Below, in pieces: positions 1-12,863 of a stretch of DNA of 64,000 nucleotides. The notes beneath the pieces are model-generated. The model did no database searches, was not told where the DNA came from, and worked only from the letters and a program-made list of their open reading frames with translations. Made by a program: the position numbers and the translations under genes. Source of the DNA: Bolinopsis microptera (lineage: Eukaryota; Ctenophora; Tentaculata; Lobata; Bolinopsidae). The DNA lies in contig NC_087077.1 in NCBI RefSeq assembly GCF_026151205.1, forward strand, positions 6,224,483 to 6,288,482, in the 5' to 3' direction. Within the stretch, counting starts at the first letter, position 1, and every line of letters starts with the position of its first letter.

Positions 1-60
1 ACCGAGGGACAAGTAAAACAGAGTTCTCCGGGTAAATAAAGCATTAATAAATGCTATTCA

Positions 61-224
61 GTATTCACCAGGGACAAAAGGATTTCGCGGCGATTTTGGC
101 CAAAAATCGCGATACCGCGAATTACATTTCGCGGTATATTAAACTATACATCAAATTTGTCGCAAAAATGGGAAACATCGCGATTCCGTACATGCCGCGA
201 TTTCCTTTTGTCCCTGGTATTCAC
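61..224. mobile_element. 148-bp hAT-type MITE with 8-bp target duplication
   Basis: The element occupies 69-216. Its ends are inverted copies: CAGGGACAAAAGGA, then a near match through TCGCGGC. It is flanked by an exact 8-bp direct repeat, GTATTCAC, at 61-68 and 217-224. A CAGGG terminus with an 8-bp target duplication is the signature of the hAT superfamily. It has no coding capacity, so it must have been mobilised in trans. The open frame across it is incidental. Confidence 0.88.
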
Positions 225-306
225 CCTATTTAATTATTCAGGTAAGGTTATTTAAATTGTAAAGTATAAAGCTCCAACGTCAAACTCCATGTTCAATTAA
301 ATTAGT

Positions 307-2944
307 TTAAGGACACGTTCATTTGAGTTTGAGAATATTGGTAAATATAAGTGACCCTATTAAAAGGCACAGTGTAGTTGACTTTGTCACACTATGAAAT
401 AACACAAACCCTTGATGGTTAGGATAATCGTCTCATCCTCTAGGCTAGCTTTGTCACTTAACCATATCTTAATCAGGTGATAAGATATCGCTTAAATACG
501 GCCGGCACGGAAATGGTTACATTGTCACATTATAAACATGTGACGGAGTAAATATGGACCCCTTGCTTCCGTTTTTGACCAAATTTTTGAGTGTCCAATT
601 GATTGGATGGGTACATATAACCATTACCTACATATTTGAAGACTTTTTTCGTTAGATGGTGCACTCAGGTTTACTCTGTCACACATTTAAGAAAACATTT
701 GAACAATGTTTAGGGCACCCTGATAAGCAATGCTGAGTAGTGTAGGTTTATTTGATGCCCTGGAAGTGCTAGGAATTGTTATTATATCATATAGTCGTAA
801 GGAATTAAAACACAGAAGGCACAAACAAGTTTACTTTGTCACATAATCTTGATGATATCTGAACATGTGTGAAATTGAACAAATAATGATATACCAGCTT
901 AAACCCCTTATATTATGTACTATGGATCAAACAACACTGCTAGTACCACGCACAAGTCACATAAATCATTATCCGGTGGTAATATGTTAACAGTGAAACT
1001 GAGTGGAGTTGGGTTAGAAACATATAAGAGATACGATGATTTAACTTGTAGAAGCTTTCAATTTAAAACATGTGTTAATCGTCGTCAGCTGAATGTGATG
1101 AGGTGGACAATGCTTATATGTGATTGAGTGGTGTCAGGGATGGAGGGTGGGGGAGGTGTGGGTGGGAAAGTGAAAATTACATTACAATGTCAATAAAAAT
1201 TTAGTCTTCTGTTGAGGTTGAGAAGGAAATGCCAGCTGGTCTGGACTTTAAGGATTTGGCAATTTTAGGAAGGATGGGGTCCCATATGTTAACAGTCCCA
1301 TAATATGTTAACAGTGTCACAATTAAACTACCGCAACATGGTCAAAAATAGGGTAATTTCGTCACAACAAAATTATTATAATTCTGTTAGCTCCTTGCTG
1401 GCAAAATAACTAGTTGATTGATGATAAAGTTACATAGTATTCTAATAGAGGTATAGCTCTTCAAAATAGGGGCAAGACATGTACATGTTTACTTTGTTAC
1501 ATCAGTAATTATTATAAGAGTAATAATCATCAGATTAACCGATCTTTTTCGTAGTTTGGATCGATTGATATAGGCATTAAAGCATACTACGCCAATTTTA
1601 ACACACTATCTTGATATTGTTGGGGCAGGGACAGTTAATTTTGTCACATTTTCAGCGTCTTTGACAAATTAATCTAAAATTGTTAAACTTGAGCTCTGAT
1701 GTTCTGGACAATATTCTACCAATCGTTTCTGAAAGAATGTTGAATTCTAATAGAGTTATAGATCTTCAAAACAGAGGCAAGACATGTTTACTTTGTTTGT
1801 TGTGGCAGGAAAAGTTAATTTTGTCACATTTTTAGTGACTTTGAAAAATGTAACCTAAAATTGTTAAACTTGAGCTCTGATGTTCTGGACAATATTCTAC
1901 CGATTGATTTCTGAAAGAATGTTGAATTCTAATAGAGTCAAAGAATATATAGATCTTCAAAATAGGGACAAGACATGTTTACTTTGTCACATCAGTTATT
2001 ATGAGAGTTATTATAACAGACTATTTCATTCTATAATCATTGTTTTTAACCTATTTACGATTTCGTATCATTTTTTGTGACAATGTAAACATCAACTGAT
2101 CTTAACTGATCAACTACATTGTCATCATGTAAAGTTTTCCCGCCTTTCAAACCAAAATCAGTTATAAATAATTCGCCCAAAATTTAAAATTCCATATATT
2201 GTGACAGAATTGACCTCATTTCCAAATAACCAAGACGTGCAGTTATTATGACAGACTATTTCATTCTATAATCATTGTTTTTAACCTATTTACCTATTTT
2301 TGTGACAATGTAAACATCAACTGATCTTAACTTGCATCAACTACATTGTCATCATGTAAAATTTTCCCGCCTTTCAAACCAAAATCAGATATAAATAATT
2401 CGCCCAAAATTTAAAATTCCATATATTGTGACAGAATTAACCTCATTTCCCAATAACCAAGTGCCTGTATTAGCTAACTATTCGACACAACATATTTTAG
2501 GGCTATGATTGGTAGATCAACTATCAAATAATGAGTTAAAAGGTTTTTGAGGACACCTCACAATAGAATAGAGGTATGGTATTCTGAGTGTGACAAAGTT
2601 ACCCTAATATTGCCTTGTAACCGTTCGATCCGTGCCCTTTAACCAATGTTGTGTCATAATTGTTAGATTAACCTTATCTACTATATTTCAGACCAAGGAA
2701 TGATAATTAGACAACTGCAGTTAACTAAGTCACACAAAATGTGACATTTGAACCATTATTTATAGTGCCTAACAACAATAGATTTTCTTTCTGAGCAGTG
2801 CATATGGGAGTATGGGTTACCTCGCTAATGTTCAGAACTTCTGAACGTGCTAGGTTAATAGATGTCAAAATTAAGCCACTATCGTCGAAAACGCTATCAT
2901 TTTTGTTTACCAATATCCTCAAACTCATATGAACGTGTCCTTAA
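307..2944. mobile_element. 2.63-kb non-autonomous TTAA element (piggyBac or Kolobok type)
   Basis: TTAA at 307-310 and 2941-2944 flank an interval whose ends are inverted: GGACACGTTCAT at 311 and its complement ending at 2940. The inverted similarity continues imperfectly for about 38 bp, through the motif CAATATTC/CAATATCC. TTAA target sites are used by piggyBac and Kolobok transposons. I see no transposase, only short random frames. The interior repeatedly carries the phrase TTTACTTTGTCAC or its complement, so it grew partly by internal duplication. Confidence 0.8.
1676..2465. repeat. Two direct duplications inside the 2.63-kb TTAA element
   Basis: About 115 bp beginning TTGTTAAACTTGAGCTCTGA recurs at about 1680 and 1860, with an extra 'tcaaagaata' in the second copy. 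A second block of about 200 bp recurs at about 2005-2215 and 2237-2455 (TATTTCATTCTATAATCATT through the CCCGCCTTTCAAACC motif). The copies differ by a few small indels, so the duplications are fairly recent. Confidence 0.75.
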
Positions 2945-3039
2945 GTAACCAATACCAGATCACAAATATGAGTTCTGTGTCAGTTTTGACTTATATAAAC
3001 ATAATTCAGTTTGTCATTCTAAAGAAGTAACGGAGAAAT

Positions 3040-3175
3040 ATTGGAAAAATCCCGGTACCGCTCCCGGAACCGGCCGGTATGACGCTGATCCCGGCCAGGT
3101 TTTCATTTTCATCCCGGTCCCAGCCGGGATGGAGGTAATCCCGGCCCGGTACCGGCCGGGACAAAATGTCGATCA
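3040..3175. mobile_element. CCGG-rich palindromic motif cluster, probable hAT terminus
   Basis: Repeated CCCGG / CCGGCCGGGA / CCGGTACCGG words in both orientations stand out from the AT-rich surroundings. Subterminal clusters of such words are common in animal hAT elements. I could not find the opposite end or a target duplication, so the boundaries are approximate and the class is an inference. Confidence 0.35.
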
Positions 3176-6100
3176 AATGGTCTCAGAACTCACTAACACT
3201 TCCTTCTTACTCAAAATTGATGTTTTACATTATGACGAGCAACAAGCAACATATATTTTGATCCTTCGGTTCTAAATCTAAGGCAATCTGAGGTTATTTG
3301 AAAGCTTTCGTTCAGAAAATAAATAAAACCTTCAAATGGGGGTAACAAGGAGTAACAAGCGTTGCAAGTGTTCCATAATACTAAGATCTTTCTCCTACTG
3401 AGCAGAACCTTCCCCTTAAAAGTAAACAAATCGCCTCTCTACGACAATCCAGATCTATTAAGTAGCAGAGACGATCATTTAAGGAGACTTCGATATCTAT
3501 CAGGATCATGATTATACTGCCGTGAGAACTAAGCACTCCGGGATTTAACACATAATATTTGGTTTTCTCGATTTCATTCATATTTAGACATAAGTCGGTG
3601 TAGATAATTGGTTATACGTAGAATAATTGGACATAATTTTATGCTAAGTTGTACTTGCGTCTGCGGAAATATACGTGTGAACTGGTCATACCGCAAATGC
3701 TGAAAAAAGTAGATCTTACCTATCATAAAATCACCGCCCGTACCGTACACGACTGATTTATGACTGCGTCAAGAAATTCTGTATCATAATGATGTATTGC
3801 CATGGCAACCAAAACTCCATCGGGAGATCGGCTTATCGGCTAGTAACGCATAATATACCTACAGTATCAAAACATATCATAGCAACATTCCAGAGATTCT
3901 GATTAGCTTATGTGCGTGTGTGTGTGTGTAAGAAAATGTATTATACAGTCTGCTAGAACATTCCGTTTACACATGGTAAGATAGTAAATAGGCCGATAAT
4001 AACTGCCCATTGCATTAACAAGTTGTTCAATTTATCTCCAAATTACACACAAATTTCAGAAATGATAGATCTGTGCCGAACTAAGATTTTCTGAAAGTCT
4101 CGTAGACTTAAATCAATTACAGAGGGTGTGGACACTGGCCACCCCCTCTATTTCACTATTATAGTTGAAACTAGTATAGATTACAATAATTTTACAAAAG
4201 TCGAAACAGTAATATATATAATATAAACACCAATTTGTAGGATACTTTAAATCACACCAAAATTGTTCCCAGATTAATGCAATGAAATCTGATGATGTCT
4301 TTTCAGTGAAAAAGAGGCCACACTGTAATTGATTAAAGTTTACGAAACGTTTAGAAAATGAGTTATATTACTTGCAACTATAACTAAGATAAATTGAGTA
4401 TCAATATCCGGCCCAGTAAAGGCTTACTGGGCTTATCGACCTAAGAGGACAGCCCCCTGAGTGGATTGCAAGACAGTCTCAATTGTGATCTGATGGGCCC
4501 TGTTAGAAAAGCCTGATTGTGCACAGAACATCAGCTGTATTTGTTCTTAATAGCTTGATCTGCAAGAAGAAGCAAGGCGCTTTAAACTGGTGTTGAGGTT
4601 GAGGGTAGATAATAGATTTCGCCAATCTCTTCCTTCAAACCATTTCCGATGGTTTGATCGATGGTTCCTGTTATATATGACAATCAAGGCTAACCAGCCT
4701 GAAACGATAACACCGCAAACGTTTGCTATACATTGAGTGATGCATCACGTTTCCATCCAACACATTTTAAAACGGTCATAAACCGGCTAAATTTAAATAA
4801 CCAACTTCAGATTTTACAAGGGCCGAACAGGGTTTTAATATTAAATCTGATAAATTTAGTCAAACATATTTCTGTTAACACAGTTATATAACTATAGACT
4901 TAGTCGGCTGCTGGACAGTTCCGCCTAACCTAGATCAAGCTACCACGAGAAGATTCAAGATTTAAAACCAATTGTGAGCTTAAGATCATAGCAGTTATAG
5001 ACTTAGAACCAAATTATATTGGCAGATTATTATCTCTGTAATAACAGACTTTACGATATCATGGAATAAAGTAAATCATGAAATATCTCTTTTACGACAC
5101 AGGACTCCGTGTTTAAAGAAGGATTGATTAACGGCTGGAAAAAATGTAACTGGATATCTGCCACAGTGCTGCTTTTATTAAGGTTGAAGTAACTTTTAGC
5201 ACATAAAGAAGTCTGGTTTGCTAGGTTTTAATTGATCGTACAATAACAAATAAAAATAAGTTAAGACTACAAAAACGGTCAATAGAAACTAATTATAATA
5301 CCTGTATCGAGAACTCGACTTCAAAGTACTATCATTCTGCCAAATTATGTCATATCTTGAGACTATTGATAGCTTCCTGAAACAGTTTTGAGTCAACATT
5401 TTCGTGATATTCTAGAAATTGAAACCAAGTCTCATCTTTTAAAAAGTAGATTGCATTAAATGCCATAGAATGGAATTTATTGAAATCTACTTTTTTAAAT
5501 TCTAAGAATTTGTTGATTTATTAAAATTCTGTCTCAATTAAGGGTACACGCAATGTAGTTCGACACACGTTCATGCTAGGCACCCTTTTAACCCCCTCTA
5601 TGGTGAAGATGAGGATGGTAAGTACAAGTAATGTGAGGAGAGGATGGGTACCATTTAGTACATTTAAGCTGTAGGTGTAAAGTAGCTCTTAGTCGAGGAG
5701 TATATAAATGACGGCACGACAAGGTTCTGCAACAGATCTCTGAACATGTTATCTTGTGAGCGCCGAGTGAACACTTAAATAAAAACACTTATAAAAACAA
5801 GGCCAGCGATGGAAGACAGTTCATTGACTGCTAGGCTGGGAGGGAAAAAGCAGGTACAGACGACCGAAAGGAGTCGTGGTTTGGGATCCTGAGTGGGTCT
5901 CGATATTGGATAGTGTTGTCATATATCGGGCCTTATAATATTCTCAAGGTCACCAAGACGGCACAGTCTTATGGCGGGAGGTAACGGTACCATCTAAAAA
6001 ACAGATTGCTGAATCATACGAGTAAAAACTCTACCTGTACAGCAGTCTTACAGCAGACTGAGATTAAAGCGCAAGAATGGTGCTGTTATAATTTTGCGTT

Positions 6101-7154
6101 TAAAGTTTTAGCACCTGGAATCTGTTAACAGTTTTTAGAGAGCTGAGTAGGCTAGTACGGGATAGTAGGGAAGAAGTAGCTCACTGTTCCAGATGGATCT
6201 ACTTCTCATCAAGGAAGAGGGAGTGGTAGGTTTTTGTGAAAAATCATGATACGAACTTTGATGAACCCATAATAATATAGTGCAAGGATAGCATTCTCAT
6301 AAGTTCTACCCTTGCTACAGTGCACAATGTAAATACTTAGTGATATCAAGCTGCAATCTAAAATTTATTAATTGAATCTCATTATCACTTCAAATCTTAC
6401 CTGTGCAGTCTAGCCTGATTGCGACATCGTTAGAAGTGAGAGATAAAAGACATTCAATTGTAATCCAATTCTGCGAGAGAAGATTTGCCCAGACAGCTGA
6501 CAAGAATGTATTACCATACTTCCTGTAAATGTGGTAGTTATTAAGTCCTATCAACCTTGGATATTATTTCAGTATGTTGTTTTACGTGGGCAACATCGTA
6601 AATTACACACACTATAAACTATAGCACTAATCCTATGCTGCAGTGTCAATAAAAATGGAAGTACAAATCACAACAAAATGTAAACGAGCACACAAATTCA
6701 GGTTAATCCATGCTAGTATAGTTAGTTAATCTAAAAATAACCATAAGACAAATTAACCAATCTCCAAGCCACATTCTTGGTTGTAGCGAGATGCACCACT
6801 GGGCCTGACATCGTGAATCAACATTCTTGGTAATTACGTAAGACACGAAGGAAACGTTTATAAAAGTTCACTAAAAGAGAACTAAGTGACTTATACCGGC
6901 GCCTCTTCACTGTAAACAACACTGGAAACTTTTCCCGTGCCATCTCTGCTGCCGGGTCATCCCAAGACTCTCCTAACCCACTGAAGGAAGACCAACGTCA
7001 TGTCTCAGAGTACGGTCTAAAAAACTTTGTGTTAACATAAAACTTGGCCTTTATCGTGCCTTTGGTATGAGATCCCATAGAATGCAGCCCTCTACAGAGC
7101 GCTAGAATAACCCTAAAATTCAAAAACAAACAAGCCTCACGAGATCAAGTCGCT
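3176..7154. other. No gene recognised; AT-rich DNA
   Basis: I see no coding exon with recognisable domain content on either strand. There is a short TG run near 3915. An ATG at 5809 opens 15 codons ending in a plausible donor (AAGCAG|GTACAG), but nothing downstream supports it. Confidence 0.5.
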
Positions 7155-8200
7155 GTAATGTCCTGGAACATTCAGGACAGTACAGGAGACGGATCTAACA
7201 AATTTGAAAATAACGAATTTCTGACAATCCTCAAACAAGCAAACATTCTGTGTCTCCAAGAAACTAAGAAGCAGGTTAAAATCGAAGGATACCTTTCCTT
7301 TAATAGCAACCGCAAAAACTCTCGCTCAGGAGGGGTCTGCATTCTTGCTGAAAATGATTTAAGAAAAGGTGTTTCCTGTGTGCCTTGTAGTGAATCTGAC
7401 GAAATTATTGTTGTTAAACTTGACAAAAACTTTTGTTAGCTTTATTTTGATCTATTTTTAGTATGTTATTATATTAGCCCTGCATATTCGTCCTATGTCA
7501 AGAAATATCCAGACTGTACTGCTAAGACCTTCTCTGCTCTTGACACCCTCTGTATTAGACTACGTCAAAAAGAGGCATATCTACGAATTATCAAAATACC
7601 TGATGTTCGAAAAAATCTGACAAGGTTTCGTATCAGCTGCCACAACCTCTACATTGAAAGTTGCAGATACGAAACCCCCCTTGTACCAAGTGAAGAACGT
7701 TGGTGCACCTACTGCTTTTTCAGCAAAGGGCTCAAGCCTATTGAGGACGAAAGTCACGTATTGATTGACTGTTTGCTCTACTCCTCAGTTAGGGAAAAAT
7801 TCAATTTCCATCCCCAAAACATTGTTGACCTAGTCGGTTTGCTCTCCAACAAAACTTTAGATCCTACCACACTCACTGCCACAGCAAGAGCAATCTATTC
7901 ATTTCTCTCTGTGAACGAACATTATACAGCCTATTATAAGAGCCCAGACTTCCACTCAAATACTGGCAAGTGCATAATGCTATAGGACCTTAAAATAAAA
8001 TTGAACCATACAAACTCGATTTATCTATTTTTCTAAAACTAGCATTATATAACATTTCTAAATTATCCCTACACACTTGTAAATAATTAGAATTGTGTAA
8101 CCTAAATTATTTCAGAATTACAACTATTGTGTACTCAGTAAAGTAATTATCACTTTTGTATCCTTTGTATCCTTGTATCCTTGTATCCATGTCTTTATAA
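7155..8200 (+). pseudogene. Internally deleted LINE: endonuclease start joined to C-terminal tail
   Basis: At 7158-7436 the frame begins MSWNIQ and contains ILCLQETK, the N-terminal motifs of an APE-type LINE endonuclease. It stops after about 93 codons. From about 7460 to 7985 another readable stretch matches the far C-terminus of LINE ORF2: a Cys-rich RWCTYC motif, then DESHVLIDC. The reverse transcriptase core is missing. The copy ends in a TTGTATCC-type short tandem tail at about 8155-8192, which marks the 3' end and gives the + orientation. An internal deletion is the simplest reading. Confidence 0.7.
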
Positions 8201-9824
8201 AATCACTCACTCACAAAATTGCCGACCCAATATCTATTGAAGTGGCGAAGATCGGCCAGACCGAGTATTACCATCCCATCCTTCTAGAGTTCATCACAAG
8301 TAGCACCCACCTTGAAGATTTTTGACACCCAGACACACCCCATTGGCACACCCCAGCTCAACAAACTTTGGATATAATCTTACATGCTCCCGATTGTCCC
8401 GAAGGAATCCCTGTTTATCATCAGCACTTTCACTAGGTCACCAGCTTTTTCACTGAAATCATCAGCCTTTTCACTGAAGTCATCAATCAGCCCTTTCAAT
8501 AAAGATTTTAGCTCGTGTTCTAAACTACAAAACTTATCAAATTGTTCAAGTTCTAATAAAGCGATCACGACTGTTCTGTCAAAGCACTAGCAACTACTCA
8601 ACTAGGAAGGTTCTTTAAAATTCTTTGAAGCGTCATAATTACTCAAATCTCTTGCTAACAATCAAGTTGTTGTTCCTAGTTCTACAATTAAACGAATACA
8701 AAATTACAGCCTTTCAGGTTTACATTTTTTGATATCCAGCTCAACATACGGCTTTGATACCAATAATGGGTATATACCGATGATCGGTGTTAATAAATAT
8801 TTGATTATATTACCATGAAACTTAGTATTGAAGTTTAAACTCTTTCTTGTGTAAGAATAACCTAAAGAAAAACGTACTAGTGTACTGTTACCAGTTACGG
8901 AAAGCAACTATTTAATTAAATTGAAGATAAATAAACAGAATACAGATGCACGATCCACAATACAAATACCAACTTAATCAACGGACAAATTGAGGAAATG
9001 AAAATTTCGTTTGGAAACGAGCTATATATAAGGCTAGGACGTAGCGCTCGACTCCAAATTGAAGTAAAATTAATACGCGATCTAACGAGTTGAACTGCCA
9101 CTTTTTTGGCAGTTCGAATGTTGGAATTTCCACTACTGTGGTTGCGAGAAGCATTATTGGATGCGCGCGCGCGACCCAGTAGTGCATCGCGCTACAAATC
9201 TCGACGCCTTATTCCTGATTCCAAGAAATTGTTCAAAGTTTGATTCACGATGTCAATCCTTTGCATTTAGCCTATCTGCATACGATCTGTGGTTGCGAGA
9301 AGAATTATTTGATGCGCGGCGCGGCCCAGTAGTGCATCGCACTAAAAGTTCAAAGTGTCAACAATGAAATTGTTTTTGAGAAAGTCAGCCGATCCAGTGA
9401 CAAGAGTGAAGAGTATCAAATTATTTGCCGATTATAGTAAGTGACTGATCAATTTTTCCAAATTCGCTACTGGTAATTGGGTTGCTCTATCCAGAGCCCT
9501 TGCGCTTGCAGTAGCGCGCGCCCGCCTCACGGCCTCTTGACTTGTGAAACAAGCGCGCCCGAAGTGGCGCGAAAGCACATGGTTAGGTGAAGTAATTGGG
9601 TTGTAGGTTTACAACCTACCATACCAGGACGCGCGCCGAGTTAGACTCGTCGACGGTCCCCTCACTATATGGAACAGATATTTTACGAGTATCACCCGTT
9701 AAGTAATTGGGCCTCGCCGAGCTTGGAGCTGCAAAGAATTGACATCGTCAATTAAGATCTGAGTTCTAGTTGCATGCAATAAACATTATTTGATGCGCGG
9801 TGCGGCCAAGTTTACATTACACTA
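8201..9824. other. Non-coding DNA with CpG-rich repeat modules
   Basis: From about 8900 onward there are short GC-rich modules in otherwise AT-rich DNA. GCGAGAAG...TTATT.GATGCGCG recurs at about 9146 and 9296. At 9600-9710 a module (ACAACCTACCATACCAGGACGCG ... TATCACCCGTTAA, abbreviated) matches, inverted, the sequence at 22680-22780. These are dispersed elements without clear ends. No host gene is visible. Confidence 0.5.
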
Positions 9825-9915
9825 TTACCTGAGGACCCCAGGCTTTAATGTTGGTAAACAACGAATAGAGATTAGGCGGAATGACAGGCTGAGCGTGGCC
9901 CAGTAAATTACACTA
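9816..9915 (+). mobile_element. MITE-C copy 1 (82 bp) with 9-bp target duplication
   Basis: The element is 9825-9906. It begins TTACCTGAGGACCCC and ends GGCCCAGTAA, with imperfect inverted ends TTAC(C)TGGG. ATTACACTA lies directly on both sides. Other copies are at 20672, 21434, 21721 and about 24669. Target duplications of 8-9 bp fit hAT or Mutator-like transposition. Confidence 0.8.
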
Positions 9916-10216
9916 GTGCATTTGGTATTTATGCTTGGGCTGTAGCACAATGCATTAAATCGGCGAAATGCACCATTGTACGTTTACTGGGCTTCACCAA
10001 GCTGTGAAAGATTGACAGTGTGAATCAAGTACTTGGGATGTACAATATTTAAAAAATTTCATATGATGCATTTTTGAACCATGCACGATGATTCCAAATT
10101 GACGCACGCATGCATGTACCTACATTCCTTTGCGTGACCTTCTTTTTATTTCCTTCGTATATGTGAAAGAAGCATTATTTTTTATTTTGCTCGCCTCAAA
10201 ACTATGGATGATAATT

Positions 10217-10570
10217 AATCACTCTACACTCGACTGTCACGTGACTTTTTCAACCCGTTCTCTAGCTGGCCTTGAACGACTATTCGAAACCCTAACCCTC
10301 TTATCTGATCCCAACCCTAACCCTAACCCAATCCTTAACAAAAGCATATGCTGAAACCCTAACCCTAACGAGAAATTAGACTAACTTCCTTATACGGTCA
10401 TATCACGTGATCGAGACAGTTTTTCGCCTATATCTCGTCAGGGGAGCATTTTAACCCTATGTCATGGGGGGTGATTCGGAATCAGCGTCCGAAAATACAT
10501 CGATTGAAGTTGGTTTCAACTGTCGGGGGCCTTTTTAGAACAATCTCGAAGATCGACTGTAGAGTGATTT
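10217..10570 (+). mobile_element. MITE-B copy 1, carrying telomere-like CCCTAA repeats
   Basis: The ends are inverted: AATCACTCTACA and TGTAGAGTGATT. The interior contains several CCCTAACCCTAA runs (10311-10330, 10355-10372) and the core CATGGGGGGTGATTCGGAAT. The same architecture occurs at 23567-23937 (inverted), 20523-20832 (inverted, divergent) and 41337-41699. The CCCTAA units therefore belong to a dispersed element and are not evidence of a chromosome end. I could not define a target duplication. Confidence 0.7.
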
Positions 10571-11889
10571 AGTACGTCTCCAAAACTATCACCTGACTTT
10601 GGTTTTATGGTTTTGCTTGTCTCACACGTTGTGACCCTTTGTATCACGTCGTAACCCCCACGGTCGTTTCACTATCGTTCTTACGATACAGGGGAGCCGC
10701 GGCGGGTCATACAACGCACGAAAATCGAGTCCAACTCGGTGCGCGTCTTCAAATCCGAGCCCTAAACAATCGAATTCGTGTTTTACTAGCCTGTCTGCTG
10801 TCATCTGACCAAAATAATTGCATTTGCCCTTAAGTCTCCAGGAAAGCATTATGAAAGATTTCACATTTAGCTATAGTTCGACCCAATCACCAATTATACA
10901 TAATACTGCAAAGTAAATTTGTGTTATTAAAACTTTCAGGAATTTGATTGTTGATTGTACCAAATTTATAATTCGCGCGCCGCGCTTCTGCATTACAATT
11001 ACTTGATGAATGCATTCAATTTAGCGTTGGATAAGTTACGTACTTTCCATCAAACATACGTGTCCACAATTAATATACCACGTTGTATCGTCTTAAAGGT
11101 CGTCGCCCACACTTATTTTATCAGTCAACTCTAATTCACTCTTCGATTCAGCTTTCGTTTAGGAATAGTTGATTACTTAGATGCCCACTGATGGACTTCC
11201 TATCGTTTCATTCTGTGTTGCCGATTTCAACTATCCCCAGCAAATAACTTTTTTTTCACTCTCACGATCATGATAGTCTACTCACTATAAGAGAATAGAC
11301 TTAGCGATTACATAGATCAACAAATTTAATTGTTTTTTAGTGTAGTAATTACATACATACAGGCAATCTTGACGTTTCGTCTATGACAAAGGTATGTAGC
11401 CGAAACTATGACAAAACTTGATTTATTTTGTTTTACAGTTAGTGTCCCCAGTAATATATCTTCAGTAAAATAAATTTATAATATCATAATTTAAAGTCGA
11501 TAGCTAAATCTCTGAGAGCAGGTTTGGCAAATCAACTATCTTATAGTTCATTGTCGCGTTGTGCATCACAACAACTCAAATAACTTGCATTGATTGAGGT
11601 GCACCATCTTTCTATCGCGACACATTCGCAGTATTTGATTGTTTCAAGTTCAAAAATAACAATACAAATATTGGTAACGATGTATTGTGCTCTGTACATA
11701 TTGTTTGAATGAAAACAGTTATTCTCTTCATTCGCAGTATCACTTTCAAAATGATAGAAAGTATCAATTCTGTGGTACTGTATAAACAGTATCACAGAGT
11801 TTATCCTTTTTTGGAGGTTGGAGGTCTCCGTTTCATATCGTTCCGATTTATTACATCACATTGGCTCCTTTATAATAAATAACAGACAG
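10571..11889. other. No gene recognised
   Basis: It starts with a GC-rich hairpin module (about 10640-10760: GATACAGGGG.AGCCGC ... GGCGGGTCATACAACG) that also occurs at 20580, 22900, 40790 and 41280. The rest is AT-rich, without coding signal on either strand. Confidence 0.5.
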
Positions 11890-11895
11890 AGGAGA

Positions 11896-12440
11896 GGGGG
11901 CCGGGGGGGGGGGGGGGGGGGGGGGCTGACACGTCAACCCCCCCCCACCACCACTTATATTACATAGCTTAAATATTCTGGGCAGAACTTGATATTTGTT
12001 ATTGGAACTAGTGTAAACATAATGTAGTGTAACTAGTAACTAGTAACTAGTGTAACTAGTAACTAATGTTACGTGTAATTATTAAGGGGGGAGGGGGGGG
12101 AGGTTACGTGTCATTATTAAGGGGGGGGGGGGGGTTACGTGTCATTATTAAGGGGGAGAGGGGGGGGGGGGTTACGTGTCATTATTAGGGGGGGGGAGGT
12201 TACGTGTAATTATTAAGGGGGCAGGGGGGGTTACGTGTAATTATTAAGGGGGGGGGGGGGGGGGGGGGAGGGAGGTTACGTGTAATTATTAAGGGGGGGA
12301 GGTTACGTGTAATTATTATGGGGGGGGGGTCTTCTTATGTGTTATTATTAAGGGGGGGTCAACTACTAGACTACTGAGTAATAAGTCAGTAGTAAGGGGG
12401 GGGGGGTCAACTACTCGACTAGGGGGGGGGGGGGGGTCAG
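11896..12440 (+). repeat. Poly-G minisatellite upstream of the p24 gene
   Basis: The unit is a run of 7-20 G followed by a 17-19-bp spacer, typically GGTTACGTGTAATTATTAA, repeated about ten times and then degenerating to TCAACTACT-type spacers. Every unit has enough G for quadruplex formation. It ends about 420 bp before the p24 start codon. Homopolymer lengths here are probably unreliable in the assembly. Confidence 0.9.
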
Positions 12441-12863
12441 TACATACGTTCCAACACGTTCCAACGCTTGTTTCTCTGCCACTTTGCCTGATTGAAGTGA
12501 TTCTTTCCGGTATGGCTTAATATCACTCATTCGAGGAATATATCAAATCAATTAACAATAACGATGTTCATTTTTTTCGAATGAACGTTCATTTTCGCGG
12601 TTTTAGATGTTTTCAATGATTGGATCTAATTGTAATGCATAAAGAGTTTATTCATTACGTGGGATCAGATGATAGGGTTGACACTAGATCCGCACTATGG
12701 GAATCGTTCAGAAAGCCCTAGCAAGATGAAGAAACTGCTTGATAACTTCGTCATTTAAATCCGTTAAAAAAAAGATGAACTATTCCATATGTTACGGTAT
12801 TGTTTGTTACTTACCTCATATGATATCGTACCAGGTATGTGACTGAGATTTCTAACAGGAAGG

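Noticed and set aside
51-233. Small ORF at the window start
   Set aside because: It spans the hAT MITE, including its inverted ends, so it is not a gene.
5809-5880. Possible first exon MEDSSLTARLGGKKQ with a GTACAG donor
   Set aside because: No in-phase downstream exon or family similarity could be found.
8380-8568. Coiled-coil protein of about 62 residues on the minus strand (SEKADDFSEKAGD)
   Set aside because: Short, with an internal 11-residue repeat and no neighbouring exons. Possibly a LINE ORF1 scrap, but not supportable.
10311-10372. CCCTAA repeats as a chromosome end
   Set aside because: Short, interrupted, in both orientations across the window, and always inside copies of one dispersed element.
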